64,000 nucleotides of DNA from Naegleria lovaniensis (taxonomy: Eukaryota > Heterolobosea > Eutetramitea > Acrasida > Naegleriidae). Under the pieces are notes generated by a model. It saw only the letters and a list, made by a program, of their open reading frames with translations. It searched no databases and had not been told where the DNA came from. Both the position numbers and the translations under genes were made by a program. Positions 22,189 through 32,831 of this stretch are shown here, piece by piece. The stretch covers positions 1 through 64,000 of the forward strand of contig NW_025407829.1 of the NCBI RefSeq assembly GCF_003324165.1, given 5' to 3'. How positions within the stretch are numbered: position 1 is the stretch's first letter; each line of letters starts with the position of its first letter.

Positions 22189-22476
22189 TGAGAAAGACGT
22201 TAATGATGATGAAGTGTTGTTGGATGACGGCAGGAGATGTTGTTGTGATTGGTTGTTGGCAGGTCTTTGTGGCCAAAAGATGCAATTTTTTTGAAATGAA
22301 ATGACAAGTGACAACTAACGTAAATTTGTCGAAGATTATTTCCAAACAAGAGCATACTGTAAATTTATGAACATTTACCTCTAACCTCACTCCAAACTTA
22401 AAATCCAAACAATATTCAGTATTCCAAAAAATTTTTAATATTTAAAATTGTTGTATCGTAAATTACTGAAACTTTT

Positions 22477-25400
22477 TTATTGCTGACGATTGTTGGACTT
22501 TTTTTCCACCATATGACAATTCCACTTCTTCAAAATTTCCTTACAACTCCTAATCACTACCTTGTATATAAATTCATATTGATTTTCTGTTTGAACCATT
22601 CCAGCTCGATGTTCTTTCAATTTTTTCACAATATTAAAAATATTAAATGGAAATGCAGGAATATTCACACAAGGTGTTGTTGTGGTTGGGAATGATTGAG
22701 GTGACGAAGCGGTAGTAGTCGTATTTTGAAGAGAACCTTTCACAACATGTTGTGAACTTGTGGTTGGAGGTGGCAATGGAGATTTGTTGTTCAACATGAC
22801 ATATTTCAAGACATGTGCCTTAAATTGTTTGAGAGCGCAATCCACTGCACAAAACGTTCCAGTTCGTCCAATACCAGCTGAACAATGAACTACAAGTGGT
22901 CCTATATTGTCGAGAACACTTCCCTGTAACAATTGAGCAGTATGGAAGGGAAGTTGATGAGACGACGACAATACAGATTTCAATGAAAAGAGCTCATTCT
23001 TTCTCTTTTCGAAAATATCATTGATGTGATCAATGACTTTCATAATTGTTGGAATTTGGGTAGGAACACTTTGATCGACCCATCCAACATATTGTAATAA
23101 ATAAACTTTTCGTTGATCTAAAATTTCATCATGATCATCATTTGAGGATGGAGGAACACTCGTGGCTGAAGAGGGTTGAGAAGATGCTTTCGATCTCTTC
23201 AATTTTAGAATAATGACTCGTTGCATGAGTTCTTTTGGAATGATCCATTTCACAGCTTCTTCATTGTCATCATTTTTAGGAATGGTTACTTCGAGTTTCC
23301 ATTTTTGAGTATTGGTTGTGATACTCTTGGGAGGTGTCACATCAATCAGGAATGAATCGGTTGTGTTGTTTTTCATTCCTGTCACGGAGAGCATATTTCG
23401 AGGAGAGACGCCATCCAGAGAGGAAGCAGTGGTCAATGTCGACGAGAGTATGAATGGATTTTGATTCGAACCTGAATTATTTGGTGTTGGATAATAAATG
23501 GCACATTTTACACCAGTTTCTTCTTGTTCTCGACCAATCATTAAAATCACATGAGAATTACTTTGATAAATCATTTTCCAAAAATGTGCTGCAGTGTAAG
23601 GAAGAGGACCTTGTGTACAAATATAATCGACCATATTCACACGTTCGGCAAGTTCTTCTCGTTCCTTTCGAGTCGTTCCATAATTATTGGAAGTTGATGT
23701 TGTTGTTGAGGAGGCAGAAGTAATACTGAGTGGAGAAGAAACCATTGAAAATTCATCCCAATTAAATAAAAATTCTTTTCTTGCTTTGATGAGATTGGCA
23801 TTAATGTAATCTTCTTCCCATGTCGAAAGAATTTCTGCATTCGGAGAAACCACTCGATTGTTGTTGTTACTGCTGTTATTCGTATTATTACCGCTACTAC
23901 TCGTGGTTGTCGAGTGACTACTCGTAATGGAAATTGGACTTTGTTGTTGAGGTGTGACTCCTTGCGATTGACTCGAAAGAAGAGCAAAATTGGAAAGAGG
24001 TAAATTCATCGATGAAGATGTGAAATTCACATGCAACACGGGACCAATTCCCTTGTATAATTTGAATCGAGTATCATCATTGGGCAACACATTGCTGTAT
24101 CGATTCATATCCATGTATTTCAAACCTGTTCGAAAATAGAGACGTTTGTGAAGCCATGTCACCACGTCAATTTCTTCCAATTCTTCAAACTCTCGAATGA
24201 GTCTTGGACATTGGTGCGAATTTGGATTTTCAAAAAGTGATTCTAATTGTTCTTTTAACAATTCTGGATCAGTGGTGGCCAAAGGTGATGAAACACGAGA
24301 ATCCTCGTCGTCCTGACTCAATACATGACGTTCCAATGAATAAACAGGTGGTCTTGCTGGCACACAATGCTTATTGTAATGATAGGGATTATTGCCACTT
24401 TTAAGTGTTGGAGGCATCATGAATGAAATGGATTTTCCTGAATGTGGACTCTTTGTTGGAGTTCCAGATGGCTTGCTATTCGTATTTGGAGATAGTTTAG
24501 TATTATCTTCTTGTGGATGATTGAGGTTGCCTTGTTTAGATAAACCTCCAAGGGATAGTGCTGGTGAATCAGAATTGTCATCTGTCATGGCACGTGTATT
24601 TGAGTTAGTGGCTGGTAAATGGAGTGTGGAAAGTTTTTTCTCTTTCGATTTAAAAGGAGTGTTCACTTGGAGTGTTAATGCATCGTCCATATCTTCGTCA
24701 TCATCGACGATCGTTGTTGACTTTCGTGTGAAAGAGTTGTTTCCAATCGATAAAGTGAGATCCAATTCATCGTCGTCACCAATGGGTTGAACCACAGAAG
24801 CTCTCTTTTCATGGTGAAATCTGTGTGAACGATTTTGTGATGAATTCTGTGTCGAGCTATCGTCTTCATCGTCATCATCAGAAAACACTTGACCATCGAC
24901 TTCTTTCGAAAAACTCATATTTCTTGTATGAATGTAAATTTGTTCCTTATTGGTTGATGATGTATTGTTTTGATTCGAAGAGGATGATTTGTTATAAATG
25001 GTTCCAAACCGTTGTTTGGTTAAATTGAGTTTGGACAATCCCAATTCTTCATCCGTGTCACTATGATCACCATGTTGATGTGACAGATTCGAAGACACAC
25101 TCGCGTTTGGAACTTGTAACGTATTGTTGTGATGATGAGTGTCATAACTATTCACCAAATTGGATCCAATTCGCTTGGGTGTAATCATGAAAGAATGTTG
25201 CATGACCGAAGTCAATGTTGGTTTCTTGAGAGCACTTAGATCCAACATGGCCATATTTGGAAACCTAGAAGACAAACTCGAAGATGAAGAAACTGAAGAA
25301 CTTATTTCACTCAAATCTTTTCTCGAGTTGGATTGGCTCGTAGACATGTCTCCCTCATCCTCTTCGTCATCACCCTCCTCTTCTTCATACACCTCTTCAT

Positions 25401-25905
25401 CCTGCATTACATCGTCCAATTTGACACTTGACAGTTTACGACTGTTATTTCGAATGACCAACACGGTCTCATCTTCCTCCTCCTCATCATCATCAATAAC
25501 TTCTCCGTCTACAACATCCACCATCGCTTCGGTTGCACTCGAATCTACGCTCATGTCCATCTTGTTCGACGATTTTAATTTTTCAGAAAGAGTACTCGTC
25601 GAACTTCCTCGAATATTTCCAAGGAATGGTTTCGTTCGTTGTAGTGGAGAAGAACACGAATCTGATGATGATGTTGTTGTTGTTTGTGTTGTTGTAGAAT
25701 TGGAAATTGAATTTAAATGATGAGTTGTTGTAGTTGCGGAATTGGAAAAATTATTATTGTTACTCGATGATGATGATTTAGAATCAAAGTTATGGATGTG
25801 ATACAGCGTAGGAGGCGATTGAGGAGAGGTTGTTGTAGTAGAAGGAACGGAAAGAAAAGATGATGAAGTGGAGTTGTCAAATGTCGTTGTCGGTTGGCCA
25901 CTCAT
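22477..25905 (-). CDS. Classical protein tyrosine phosphatase with long disordered N terminus
   Basis: An intronless frame of 1142 residues. Residues 1 to about 520 are low complexity (Ser, Asn, Thr, His, acidic runs). The PTP domain follows. RYSNVLPNDDTR corresponds to the pTyr-loop region, then DYINANLI, then TQGPLPYTAAHFW. The signature HCSAGIGRTGTF has the nucleophile Cys near 1006, and QTENQYEFIY is the Q-loop. Inserts of Asn/Ser break the domain at several places. The WPD loop reads GWVDQSVP: the acid Asp is kept but Pro is Val. No membrane segment is present, so it is cytosolic or nuclear. It should remove phosphate from phosphotyrosine. It lies directly upstream of the Ras-like gene on the same strand. 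Confidence 0.9.
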   Translation of the reverse strand: MSGQPTTTFDNSTSSSFLSVPSTTTTSPQSPPTLYHIHNFDSKSSSSSNNNNFSNSATTTTHHLNSISNSTTTQTTTTSSSDSCSSPLQRTKPFLGNIRGSSTSTLSEKLKSSNKMDMSVDSSATEAMVDVVDGEVIDDDEEEEDETVLVIRNNSRKLSSVKLDDVMQDEEVYEEEEGDDEEDEGDMSTSQSNSRKDLSEISSSVSSSSSLSSRFPNMAMLDLSALKKPTLTSVMQHSFMITPKRIGSNLVNSYDTHHHNNTLQVPNASVSSNLSHQHGDHSDTDEELGLSKLNLTKQRFGTIYNKSSSSNQNNTSSTNKEQIYIHTRNMSFSKEVDGQVFSDDDDEDDSSTQNSSQNRSHRFHHEKRASVVQPIGDDDELDLTLSIGNNSFTRKSTTIVDDDEDMDDALTLQVNTPFKSKEKKLSTLHLPATNSNTRAMTDDNSDSPALSLGGLSKQGNLNHPQEDNTKLSPNTNSKPSGTPTKSPHSGKSISFMMPPTLKSGNNPYHYNKHCVPARPPVYSLERHVLSQDDEDSRVSSPLATTDPELLKEQLESLFENPNSHQCPRLIREFEELEEIDVVTWLHKRLYFRTGLKYMDMNRYSNVLPNDDTRFKLYKGIGPVLHVNFTSSSMNLPLSNFALLSSQSQGVTPQQQSPISITSSHSTTTSSSGNNTNNSSNNNNRVVSPNAEILSTWEEDYINANLIKARKEFLFNWDEFSMVSSPLSITSASSTTTSTSNNYGTTRKEREELAERVNMVDYICTQGPLPYTAAHFWKMIYQSNSHVILMIGREQEETGVKCAIYYPTPNNSGSNQNPFILSSTLTTASSLDGVSPRNMLSVTGMKNNTTDSFLIDVTPPKSITTNTQKWKLEVTIPKNDDNEEAVKWIIPKELMQRVIILKLKRSKASSQPSSATSVPPSSNDDHDEILDQRKVYLLQYVGWVDQSVPTQIPTIMKVIDHINDIFEKRKNELFSLKSVLSSSHQLPFHTAQLLQGSVLDNIGPLVVHCSAGIGRTGTFCAVDCALKQFKAHVLKYVMLNNKSPLPPPTTSSQHVVKGSLQNTTTTASSPQSFPTTTTPCVNIPAFPFNIFNIVKKLKEHRAGMVQTENQYEFIYKVVIRSCKEILKKWNCHMVEKKSNNRQQ

Positions 25906-26344
25906 TTTTCATTATTTTTTTTTGGATATCTGAAATGAATGATGCAAGAATGGAAGTAAAAGTTGATGAGAGTTAGCCAACTCTGAAATGGTCCTTTATT
26001 TTTCACACTCTCGTTGAAAAGTCGTTGAATTTTGGTTTCAAACAGCTGCATGTATTGTTGTATTAGAAACTACAAGTGTACATGAATGGAATCCTAAAAA
26101 GAAAAATATGGCACACTGACCAATGAAAATATTAAGATTTCCTTAATTCATCATCATTGCTTTTGGAAACACCAACGAATGAAAATTGATCAAAAAAAAA
26201 TCGATTGAGCATTTCTTTACAACAACAACAAAAAAATATCATATCATTGATATCGAGCTTATCCACTCTCGGGATACCATCACAAAGTACTCCAATAATT
26301 ATTATCAACATAATTTTTCTCCAGTTAATTCTTTATCCTTCACC
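25906..26344. other. Divergent promoter region
   Basis: It separates the PTP gene (minus) from the epimerase gene (plus). It is AT-rich with several A runs. An open stretch from 26186 runs in frame into the epimerase but begins at TTG and has no Met before 26345. No structured element was seen. Confidence 0.5.
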
Positions 26345-27406
26345 ATGAGTCATTCCGAGGATTATATTCAAATCATTCCGAGTCCCTATAATTCGGATTG
26401 GAACATGGTAAGAATGTACTCTCCGGATCGTATCAGTGGAATTTGTGAGGTTCATCTCCATGGTGCTCATCTGACGAGTTATAAATGTCGTGCCAAGCCT
26501 TCCTTTTCATCAATGGCTTCATCAGAAGAACAATCAATCATTACAAGAGTATCGGATCAAGATGAATTAATGTTTGTTAGCGAAAAGGCTTTATTTGCAA
26601 CGGATAAGGCTATTCGTGGAGGTACTCCTATTTGTTTTCCTCAATTTTCGGATAAGGGTCGTTTGAGTATGAGTCATGGATTTGCGAGAAATGTGCCATG
26701 GGAATGTGTAACAACAACAGGTGTATCCAATGATTCAGCGACCGTCGCTACATTGAGAATGATTAAGAGCTCGAGTTATAAGGGAAATAATAAGGAAATT
26801 GCTCAATATTTGGCTGAATATGATGCGTTGAATGTGGAAATGATTTTTTCATTGAGCAATGACAGTTTGGAAATGACATTACGAGTGGGAGAAGATTCCA
26901 GAGTAGAGGATGAAAAATTTGAAAAAGTCAAATCATTTACATTTGCCTTCCATAATTATTTTCGTGTGGATGACATTACTCAAGTCACTCTTGATGGTAT
27001 TCATAATAATCATCATGGCGTACAATTTATTGACAAGGTCAAGAAGGGAGAGCTCATTACTGTTGAAAATTCATCTCCATTCGCAATCACTCAAGAAGTT
27101 GACAGAGTGTATGTTGACATGTTAGACCCCATTGAGAGTGTCATTGTGGAGAATAAGCCCACAAACATTTCTAGAATGATTTGTGTTTCGCAAAATGCCG
27201 CTAACGCACAAAATGTTGTAGTTTGGAATATTTGGAGTGAAAAGTGTCAAAAAATGTCTGACATGAAGGCAGACGATTTTTCTCGTTATGTTTGTGTTGA
27301 GGTTGGTCAAATACAAACACCTATAGTATTGGAACGAGGAAAGGTATTTACTGGATCACAGAAAATTTCCGTGAAACATGTTTCTCCAAATTCTTCCAAA
27401 TTGTAA
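26345..27406 (+). CDS. Glucose-6-phosphate 1-epimerase-like (aldose epimerase superfamily)
   Basis: 353 residues from ATG 26345 in context CACCATGAG, the first Met of a longer open frame. Family marks are RGGTPICFPQF (Arg91), HGFARNVPWE (His111, the proposed general acid/base), and a C-terminal FSRYVCVEVGQI that supplies the conserved Glu region. The YeaD/G6P-epimerase family interconverts alpha and beta anomers of hexose-6-phosphates in the cytosol. The segment 60-80 and the acidic loop near 185 are longer than in bacterial members. No signal sequence is seen. Confidence 0.88.
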   Translation: MSHSEDYIQIIPSPYNSDWNMVRMYSPDRISGICEVHLHGAHLTSYKCRAKPSFSSMASSEEQSIITRVSDQDELMFVSEKALFATDKAIRGGTPICFPQFSDKGRLSMSHGFARNVPWECVTTTGVSNDSATVATLRMIKSSSYKGNNKEIAQYLAEYDALNVEMIFSLSNDSLEMTLRVGEDSRVEDEKFEKVKSFTFAFHNYFRVDDITQVTLDGIHNNHHGVQFIDKVKKGELITVENSSPFAITQEVDRVYVDMLDPIESVIVENKPTNISRMICVSQNAANAQNVVVWNIWSEKCQKMSDMKADDFSRYVCVEVGQIQTPIVLERGKVFTGSQKISVKHVSPNSSKL

Positions 27407-27569
27407 AACTAAGTTGTTATGATTATTTACAGAGTGTGATACTGCAATAGATTAAAATTTAATCAAAAATTTGTGATAAATAATGGAATAATAGCTTAAA
27501 ATGGGATCAAAATTTGAGCGTTTGTCTCTGGGAATGTTGTCAGACTGATGTGTTTGAAACAAGCACAAA

Positions 27570-29054
27570 TTAACTCAGTCCTTGTGGATTATTATTGTCA
27601 CTCTTAAATTTCATGGGTCTCAGTGCTGGAAATTGGTCGTTGATATTATTAATTGGAATTTCTGGAGCTGTTTTTGACTTGATTCGCTCAGGATATTCAA
27701 CGCAAGGCCATAGATCGTCTTTTGGACATTGTGCAGGATTGAAGGCTTCAACTTCAAATGAAACAGGATGAACCAAAGTTTCCCAACATTGAGGCATGTC
27801 ATAGTGAGCATTATCTCGCAATGTACTAATTCGACCCAAATGTGACAATAAATTGTACTTGTATGCAACCATGAATCTATTTCCAAAGTGTGCCAACGAT
27901 TCTGGAGTTTCTCTGGCACAAAACTCGGCGAAAATGTGATCTGGCGGTCGTTTTCCAATTCTTCGTTCCAAATGATCAGCAAAAGTGGAAATGTCATTAT
28001 TGTCGTTCCTCATAATAATGCCATTTAATCCACTCGAAACACGAATGGCAGCCCATCCATCTTTTCCAAATCTAGCATTAGCTTTGTGAATAATGTGAAT
28101 CAGTGTAGTGAGCGTTAATTCACACACTAAAAAATCATCTTCCACGATGAGCAAATACTTGCTCTTTTTGTGAACATTTCTGATCAAATGTATAAAGTCT
28201 GACGTTTGTCTCACAGTAGATGCAGAAATGGCAGAAACGCCATCTCTTGGACGGTAGACTTTTGAATTTGTATCAATATTCACAAAATTCCAAACATTTT
28301 TCTGTGACGCATATTTCTTTTGCGAATAGGTATTCTTGGCTTTTTCATAGAGATCATTTTGTTCATTGGGTCTCATATTTGCAATAAACATTGCAACAAG
28401 TCTACTCAAAAAATTATTTTTCTTCAACTCTGCATCATAAGATTCTAGTGTAGGTGTGAAATAATCAACTAGGACGCCTTGTTTAGCAGCTCTTGTTCTT
28501 GGAATTGTAGGCATGACCACTCCCAAATATGCCATTCCTTTTTCTTGCAATTCGGACAAGACCGAATGACGTTCATCATCCGTGACAAAATCTCCATATG
28601 ATTCCAACTTGATTTCCAACGGATTTGTTGCTATTGTATTGTATTGATCCGAAGGTAGTGAATCATCAATGTAATTATTGTTATTATTCATACGGCCAGG
28701 TTTCTGTGGTTGCTCTTGCCGTGGGAGTGGTTCTTGTTTCACTTTTGGTCTATTGGATGGCGGCTGTAATACAAGCTTTCCAGTATCTTTTTGTGGTTTC
28801 TGTTCCATGTCATGATGATTGGATGTCGACAATGTCGTTGTTGTATTCGGAATAGATCGGGAAATCAAAAATCGGATCTGAAAGAAAAACATAACGATCA
28901 TGCATATAAAAAGTACTCCGAGAACAATCCTTCGTGTATTTCCATGTTTTCCAAAAAGTTGATAAAACAGACTTGAATTTTGAGAGGGTGATGATGACGG
29001 TGTGATGGAAGCCGTGTTATTCTGCAACTTGGATAGAGAAAACACTTGCGGCAT
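27570..29054 (-). CDS. Type II membrane glycosyltransferase, GT54 (MGAT4)-like
   Basis: 494 residues from ATG 29054 (MPQVFSLSK), which follows a run of A. A longer frame exists to 29186, but that stretch is the last exon of the upstream methyltransferase gene. Residues about 43-65 are a type II signal anchor; 66-150 is a Pro/Asn-rich stem. The lumenal domain begins LGVVMPTIPR, has a metal-binding-type LLIVEDDFLV (Asp/Glu at 305-307), then WAAIRVSSGLNGIIMR and PPDHIFAEF. This order matches N-acetylglucosaminyltransferase IV proteins (VPT..R, QLEDD, W..LEFS.LGFIGK, WLLD). It probably acts in the Golgi on N-glycans. The match is from memory and distant. Confidence 0.65.
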   Translation of the reverse strand: MPQVFSLSKLQNNTASITPSSSPSQNSSLFYQLFGKHGNTRRIVLGVLFICMIVMFFFQIRFLISRSIPNTTTTLSTSNHHDMEQKPQKDTGKLVLQPPSNRPKVKQEPLPRQEQPQKPGRMNNNNNYIDDSLPSDQYNTIATNPLEIKLESYGDFVTDDERHSVLSELQEKGMAYLGVVMPTIPRTRAAKQGVLVDYFTPTLESYDAELKKNNFLSRLVAMFIANMRPNEQNDLYEKAKNTYSQKKYASQKNVWNFVNIDTNSKVYRPRDGVSAISASTVRQTSDFIHLIRNVHKKSKYLLIVEDDFLVCELTLTTLIHIIHKANARFGKDGWAAIRVSSGLNGIIMRNDNNDISTFADHLERRIGKRPPDHIFAEFCARETPESLAHFGNRFMVAYKYNLLSHLGRISTLRDNAHYDMPQCWETLVHPVSFEVEAFNPAQCPKDDLWPCVEYPERIKSKTAPEIPINNINDQFPALRPMKFKSDNNNPQGLS

Positions 29055-29134
29055 TTTTTTTAAAGTTTCCAAATTGGTGTTTTTAATAATTAAGAAATGA
29101 ATTGTTAATAAAATCTCAACGAGGACACGTTTCA

Positions 29135-30021
29135 TTATTGTGACTCCTTTTTGAGTTGATAAATGAGAACACGTTCGTCCATACATTCTGAATTTTGTTG
29201 TTTGGTAGGAATTTTCTTTAAGGAAAAGAATGTTGCTGCTTTTTCCAGAAAGAGTTCGTGAGCTGTGTCATTACGAACTAGAGCGTGTGTCGAAATTATT
29301 TCGAGGATTATTCATTATTTTCAAATGAGGATGCAATGATTGAAAATTGTTGAAAATAAAATTAAAATTCATAATTTCAAAATATTGTCCCAATAAAAAT
29401 AAAATTACAATTCATAATACATGAATCAATGCCAAATTTAACACCATTCACATCACACATACTCTCGTAAGCAATAAAAATTAAAGTCGATGTAGATGAC
29501 AACACAGTCAATAATTTCAATAATGGCTCAATACATGGCTCTTCATAGACCACATCACTCCCAATAATGCAATCAAATGTTCCATCTTCGGTTCCAGTGG
29601 TTTTCATTCGGAATTCTTTCAATTTATTTTCATCTGTGGTTGAGCATGCCCATAACCATTCCAATTCTTCACATGAAATATTCTTTGAAACTTCATTGCA
29701 ATTATACAGAATATTTTGTTTTAGAATGGGAAGTACAATTTCTCGATCGGTAGCCACCACTCGAGGACATCCTAATTTTGCGAGAAGAATGGATGAAATT
29801 CCACAACCAGCTCCTACTTCTAATATGCTCCGACAAGTGGTGGTGAGTTTTAATTTATTGGCATGTTTCTCGAGATATTTGCATAGAACTGGAGCGGAGG
29901 ACCATAATCGAGAACCACACGTTCCGACTTCATAGTTTTCCATGATTCGGATGGTTCCTTTTGATGTTTCCAAGTTGTAATGGCCTCGCAATTTGTTTTG
30001 GTTGTTATGATGTTGAGACAT
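29135..30021 (-). CDS. METTL21-like (family 16) protein methyltransferase, two exons
   Basis: Exons 30021-29463 and 29277-29135; 185-nt intron (GTATGT...CTCTAG); 233 residues. The open frame of exon 1 continues to 29377, but its last 28 residues are unlike the family. Splicing instead gives IAYE|IRNDTAHELF and a C terminus ending ERVLIYQLKK, as in METTL21/METTL18-type enzymes. Motifs: SAM-binding LEVGAGCG (67-74), acidic Asp92 after ATD, and SDVVYE (155-160), the DxxY motif of this family. WSSAPVLCKYL precedes the fold. These enzymes methylate Lys of chaperones, eEF1A and similar proteins; the substrate is not predictable here. Its stop is 80 bp upstream of the next gene's ATG on the same strand. 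Confidence 0.85.
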
Positions 30022-30077
30022 TTTTTGATGTTGGAACAGGGGTTGTGAATTCTCATCAAACTCTCCAATAAAAACAA

Positions 30078-30815
30078 TTATTGCACACGAGTACTGGAAG
30101 GAGAGGACAACAAGTGAGGATTTTGTGAATTTCGCTTTTTCACAGATAATTCATGGATACGTCGTTTCAATTCAGCAACAATTAACAAAGTGCTGGAGCC
30201 GAAAGCAATGCCTAAAAATAAGGATAAACATGCACTTCCAATGACAAAGAACACAACCCCATCACTCTTTCCACTATCTACATTGAGAATATTTTCAATG
30301 GAGGAGGTATCGGCCATCATTTGTGCAAAAGTTAAAACCGTTCTAGTTGTAATCGGGCTGCTACTGTTACTACTATTCTTTTCTTCAAATTCAAAATAAA
30401 TGATATCGCTTAATGACACCTTAATATGATGATACTTTGTGAGATGTGTTTCATCCATCTTTACAAATGAGCTATTTCTCTTTCCAGCAACAATTTCAAA
30501 TCCATTGAGTTGATATTGACCGACATTAAAATATTGTGATAAATTTCCAAAATAATACTTCCATGCATTCTTTCCCTCATACAATCCCGAGAAGGGTATG
30601 TATGGATTTCTAACAAATCCGTACACTTGTAATCGGAATGTTTCTGAAAGAAGTGAATCCGTCCTATTCCATTGATGTTTTTGAAATAATCCCATCAATT
30701 CATCAATCAAGTCTTCATGAGTGGATTGCACCTCCCAAACATTCCATGAAATACAAACAATCATCATCAACACAATTGCCATCTGCCATCGTATTAAGGA
30801 TCGGATTACGAACAT
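30078..30815 (-). CDS. Type I single-pass membrane protein with NTF2-like ectodomain
   Basis: 245 residues. A signal peptide (about 10-30, IVLMMIVCISW) precedes an ectodomain with several N-x-S/T sites (NRT, NLS, NSS). The part HEDLIDELMGLFQKHQWNRT followed by FSGLYEGKNAWKYYFGNLSQ has the helix and 'G...I..yf' pattern of NTF2/SnoaL-like folds, which is a tentative match. One TM helix lies at about 187-213 (VVFFVIGSACLSLFLGIAFG), followed by a basic cytosolic tail of 30 residues. The role is unknown. It lies 56 bp upstream of the methyltransferase start, same strand. Confidence 0.7.
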   Translation of the reverse strand: MFVIRSLIRWQMAIVLMMIVCISWNVWEVQSTHEDLIDELMGLFQKHQWNRTDSLLSETFRLQVYGFVRNPYIPFSGLYEGKNAWKYYFGNLSQYFNVGQYQLNGFEIVAGKRNSSFVKMDETHLTKYHHIKVSLSDIIYFEFEEKNSSNSSSPITTRTVLTFAQMMADTSSIENILNVDSGKSDGVVFFVIGSACLSLFLGIAFGSSTLLIVAELKRRIHELSVKKRNSQNPHLLSSPSSTRVQ

Positions 30816-31128
30816 TTTTTTTCATACTGTAACAACCTTAAATTTCATTTGAAGAAACTTGATGACTCATCAAATCATTGAGCGACGAGTTTGTGAATCG
30901 TACACACATGGTTTCATTGATGATGAACATTCTAAATCCGCGGAGGACCCTCACTCGAATCTTTAAAAAATCTTTTTCTTCGAGCTGTGTTGCTTTGATG
31001 GAAATTGTAACCTTGTTCCAACGTTAATATGAGTTTACAAAATAAAAACGACACAACGCCTGCAAATTGTTAGCTGGAGTTCAACACGCAGTGTTTCACT
31101 CCTAATTTTTTAGAAAGATTTTAAAAAA
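30816..31128. other. Divergent promoter region
   Basis: 313 bp between the membrane-protein start (minus) and the oxidoreductase start (plus). It has A/T runs and TTTAAA before the plus-strand start. No repeat or RNA feature was seen. Confidence 0.45.
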
Positions 31129-32806
31129 ATGTCTTCACCTCAACCACGTTTGGTGGATTTGAGTAAGTAGTGATCATAATGATCGGAAATACTGAACTGT
31201 TATGATTTAAAAAGTTGTGATTGGATGCGGAAATAGGTAAGAGAATTAATACAAGAAATTGATTTGAAAAATGACCAATCAACGACTCTAATAGAGGAAA
31301 GAATTATGCCCGATATGCCAAGGAACGTCCAGATCAATGTCGTCTTGTTGCCATTGCTGAGCCCAGAAAATATATCAGAGAATTGATGAAAGAAATTTAT
31401 AAATTGGATTCCGAATGTCTATTCAATGATTGGCAAAGTCTTTATTCGTATTTATTGGAATTTCAAAAAAACAACAATTCATCCTCTAGCAACAACAGTA
31501 GCAGAACATATCCACCATTTATAGATCCCACTCATGAAAAAACTGTCGTTATCTGTACTCAAGATCAGGATCATGTTGAGCCGGCTCTTGCTTTTGCAAG
31601 TTTAGGATTTCATATTCTATTGGAAAAGCCAATGGCAGTGAATGCAGAGGATTGTAAACGCATCACAAAAGCCGTTGAAGAGAATGGCGTAAAGTTTGCA
31701 GTGTGTCACGTGTTGAGATATTCCATTTATACACAACGATTGAAAGAAATTTTGAATTCTGGACTAATCGGAACAATTATTAATATTCAACATTTGGAGC
31801 CCGTAGGATGGTTTCACTATGCTCATTCCTATGTGAGAGGAAACTGGAACAATGAACAAACGTCGTCACCCATGTTGTTGGCAAAATCATGTCACGACAT
31901 TGATTGGTTGTGCCACGTAATGAGTCCACATAAGGTTGTACAAGTGTCTTCGTTTGGGTCTCTCATGCATTGTAGAAAGGAAAACAAACCAGAAGGTGCT
32001 GCCTCCAGATGTTTGGATTGTCCTTCAAGTATTGAAGAGAAGTGTTGTTACTCGGCGAAAAAGATTTATTTAGATACTGTGAAAATGGGACATACTGGTT
32101 GGCCTGTTTCTGTCATTATTGGTACGTGGTGATTTTTGACGACTCTAACGTAGCATTAACGGTACAAACAATATTTGACATTCAAATCTTTCTCTGTTGC
32201 TTGAAAATTTTGAAAATATTGAAAAACACACATATTGCAACAGAATCAGGAGAAGAGCCCACTGTTGAAAATGTGACTCATGCTTTGAGAAATGGGCCTT
32301 ATGGACGATGTGTGTATGACTCTGACAACAATGTAGTGGACAATCAAGTAGTCTCCCTCCAATTTGACAATGGTGCAACGTGCACCTTCACCATGATTGC
32401 CTACTCGAAAGAAATTTGTGAACGTAAAACGAGAATCTATGGCACGATGGGAGAGTTGGAAATTGTTGGCAACACCATTCAACATTTTGATTTCTTGACA
32501 CAAGCATACAAGAAGATTGATTTAGACAGTGAAATTCCAAAAACTAATTTGAGTGGCCATGGCTTTGCTGATTTTTACTTGATGAAATACTTTATTGATG
32601 CCATTTGTGAGAATGATTCGAGCAAGCTGCTTTCCAATGCACGTGAGACGTTGAATTCACACTTGTTAGTGTTTACAGCAGAAGAGGCTCGACATTCTTC
32701 AACAGTGATTAAGGTCAATGATCAAGTAGATTTGACCAACATCAATGCGAGTCCACCAAAAGTATCAAGCTCTCGCAGCAACAGTGCCAAATGTGAATTA
32801 AATTAA
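31129..32806 (+). CDS. Gfo/Idh/MocA family NAD(P)-dependent oxidoreductase
   Basis: Four exons: 31129-31162 (34 nt), 31215-31236 (22 nt), 31295-32121 and 32244-32806. Introns are 52, 58 and 122 nt; 481 residues. The two tiny exons build the Rossmann start DLIVIGCGNRG, with the glycine motif at 15-20 split by intron 2. EKPMAVN (129-135) is the conserved EKP of the family. CHDIDWLCHV carries the D/H active-site region. A cysteine group CLDCP...CC (258-270) followed by YSAKKIY occurs in one Gfo/Idh subgroup. The last junction gives VIIESGEEPTVENV then GPYGRCVYDSDN. The sugar or inositol substrate cannot be told. The C terminus is Ser-rich. Confidence 0.85.
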
Positions 32807-32831
32807 TTTGTCAACGCAAGTCCACCAAAAG
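32746..32831 (+). repeat. Short direct duplication around a stop codon
   Basis: TCAATGCGAGTCCACCAAAAG in the last codons of the oxidoreductase recurs as TCAACGCAAGTCCACCAAAAG just after its stop. The copies start about 68 bp apart and differ at two positions. Fainter likeness continues (CAGCAACAGTGC versus CAGCAATGCAAG). The gene's end seems to have duplicated locally. Confidence 0.65.

Noticed and set aside
25160-25720. Plus-strand 186-codon Ser-rich frame opposite the PTP gene
   Set aside because: Antisense shadow of Ser/acidic low-complexity codons in the PTP N terminus.
29055-29186. N-terminal extension of the glycosyltransferase
   Set aside because: The same bases are better explained as the terminal exon of the METTL21-like gene.
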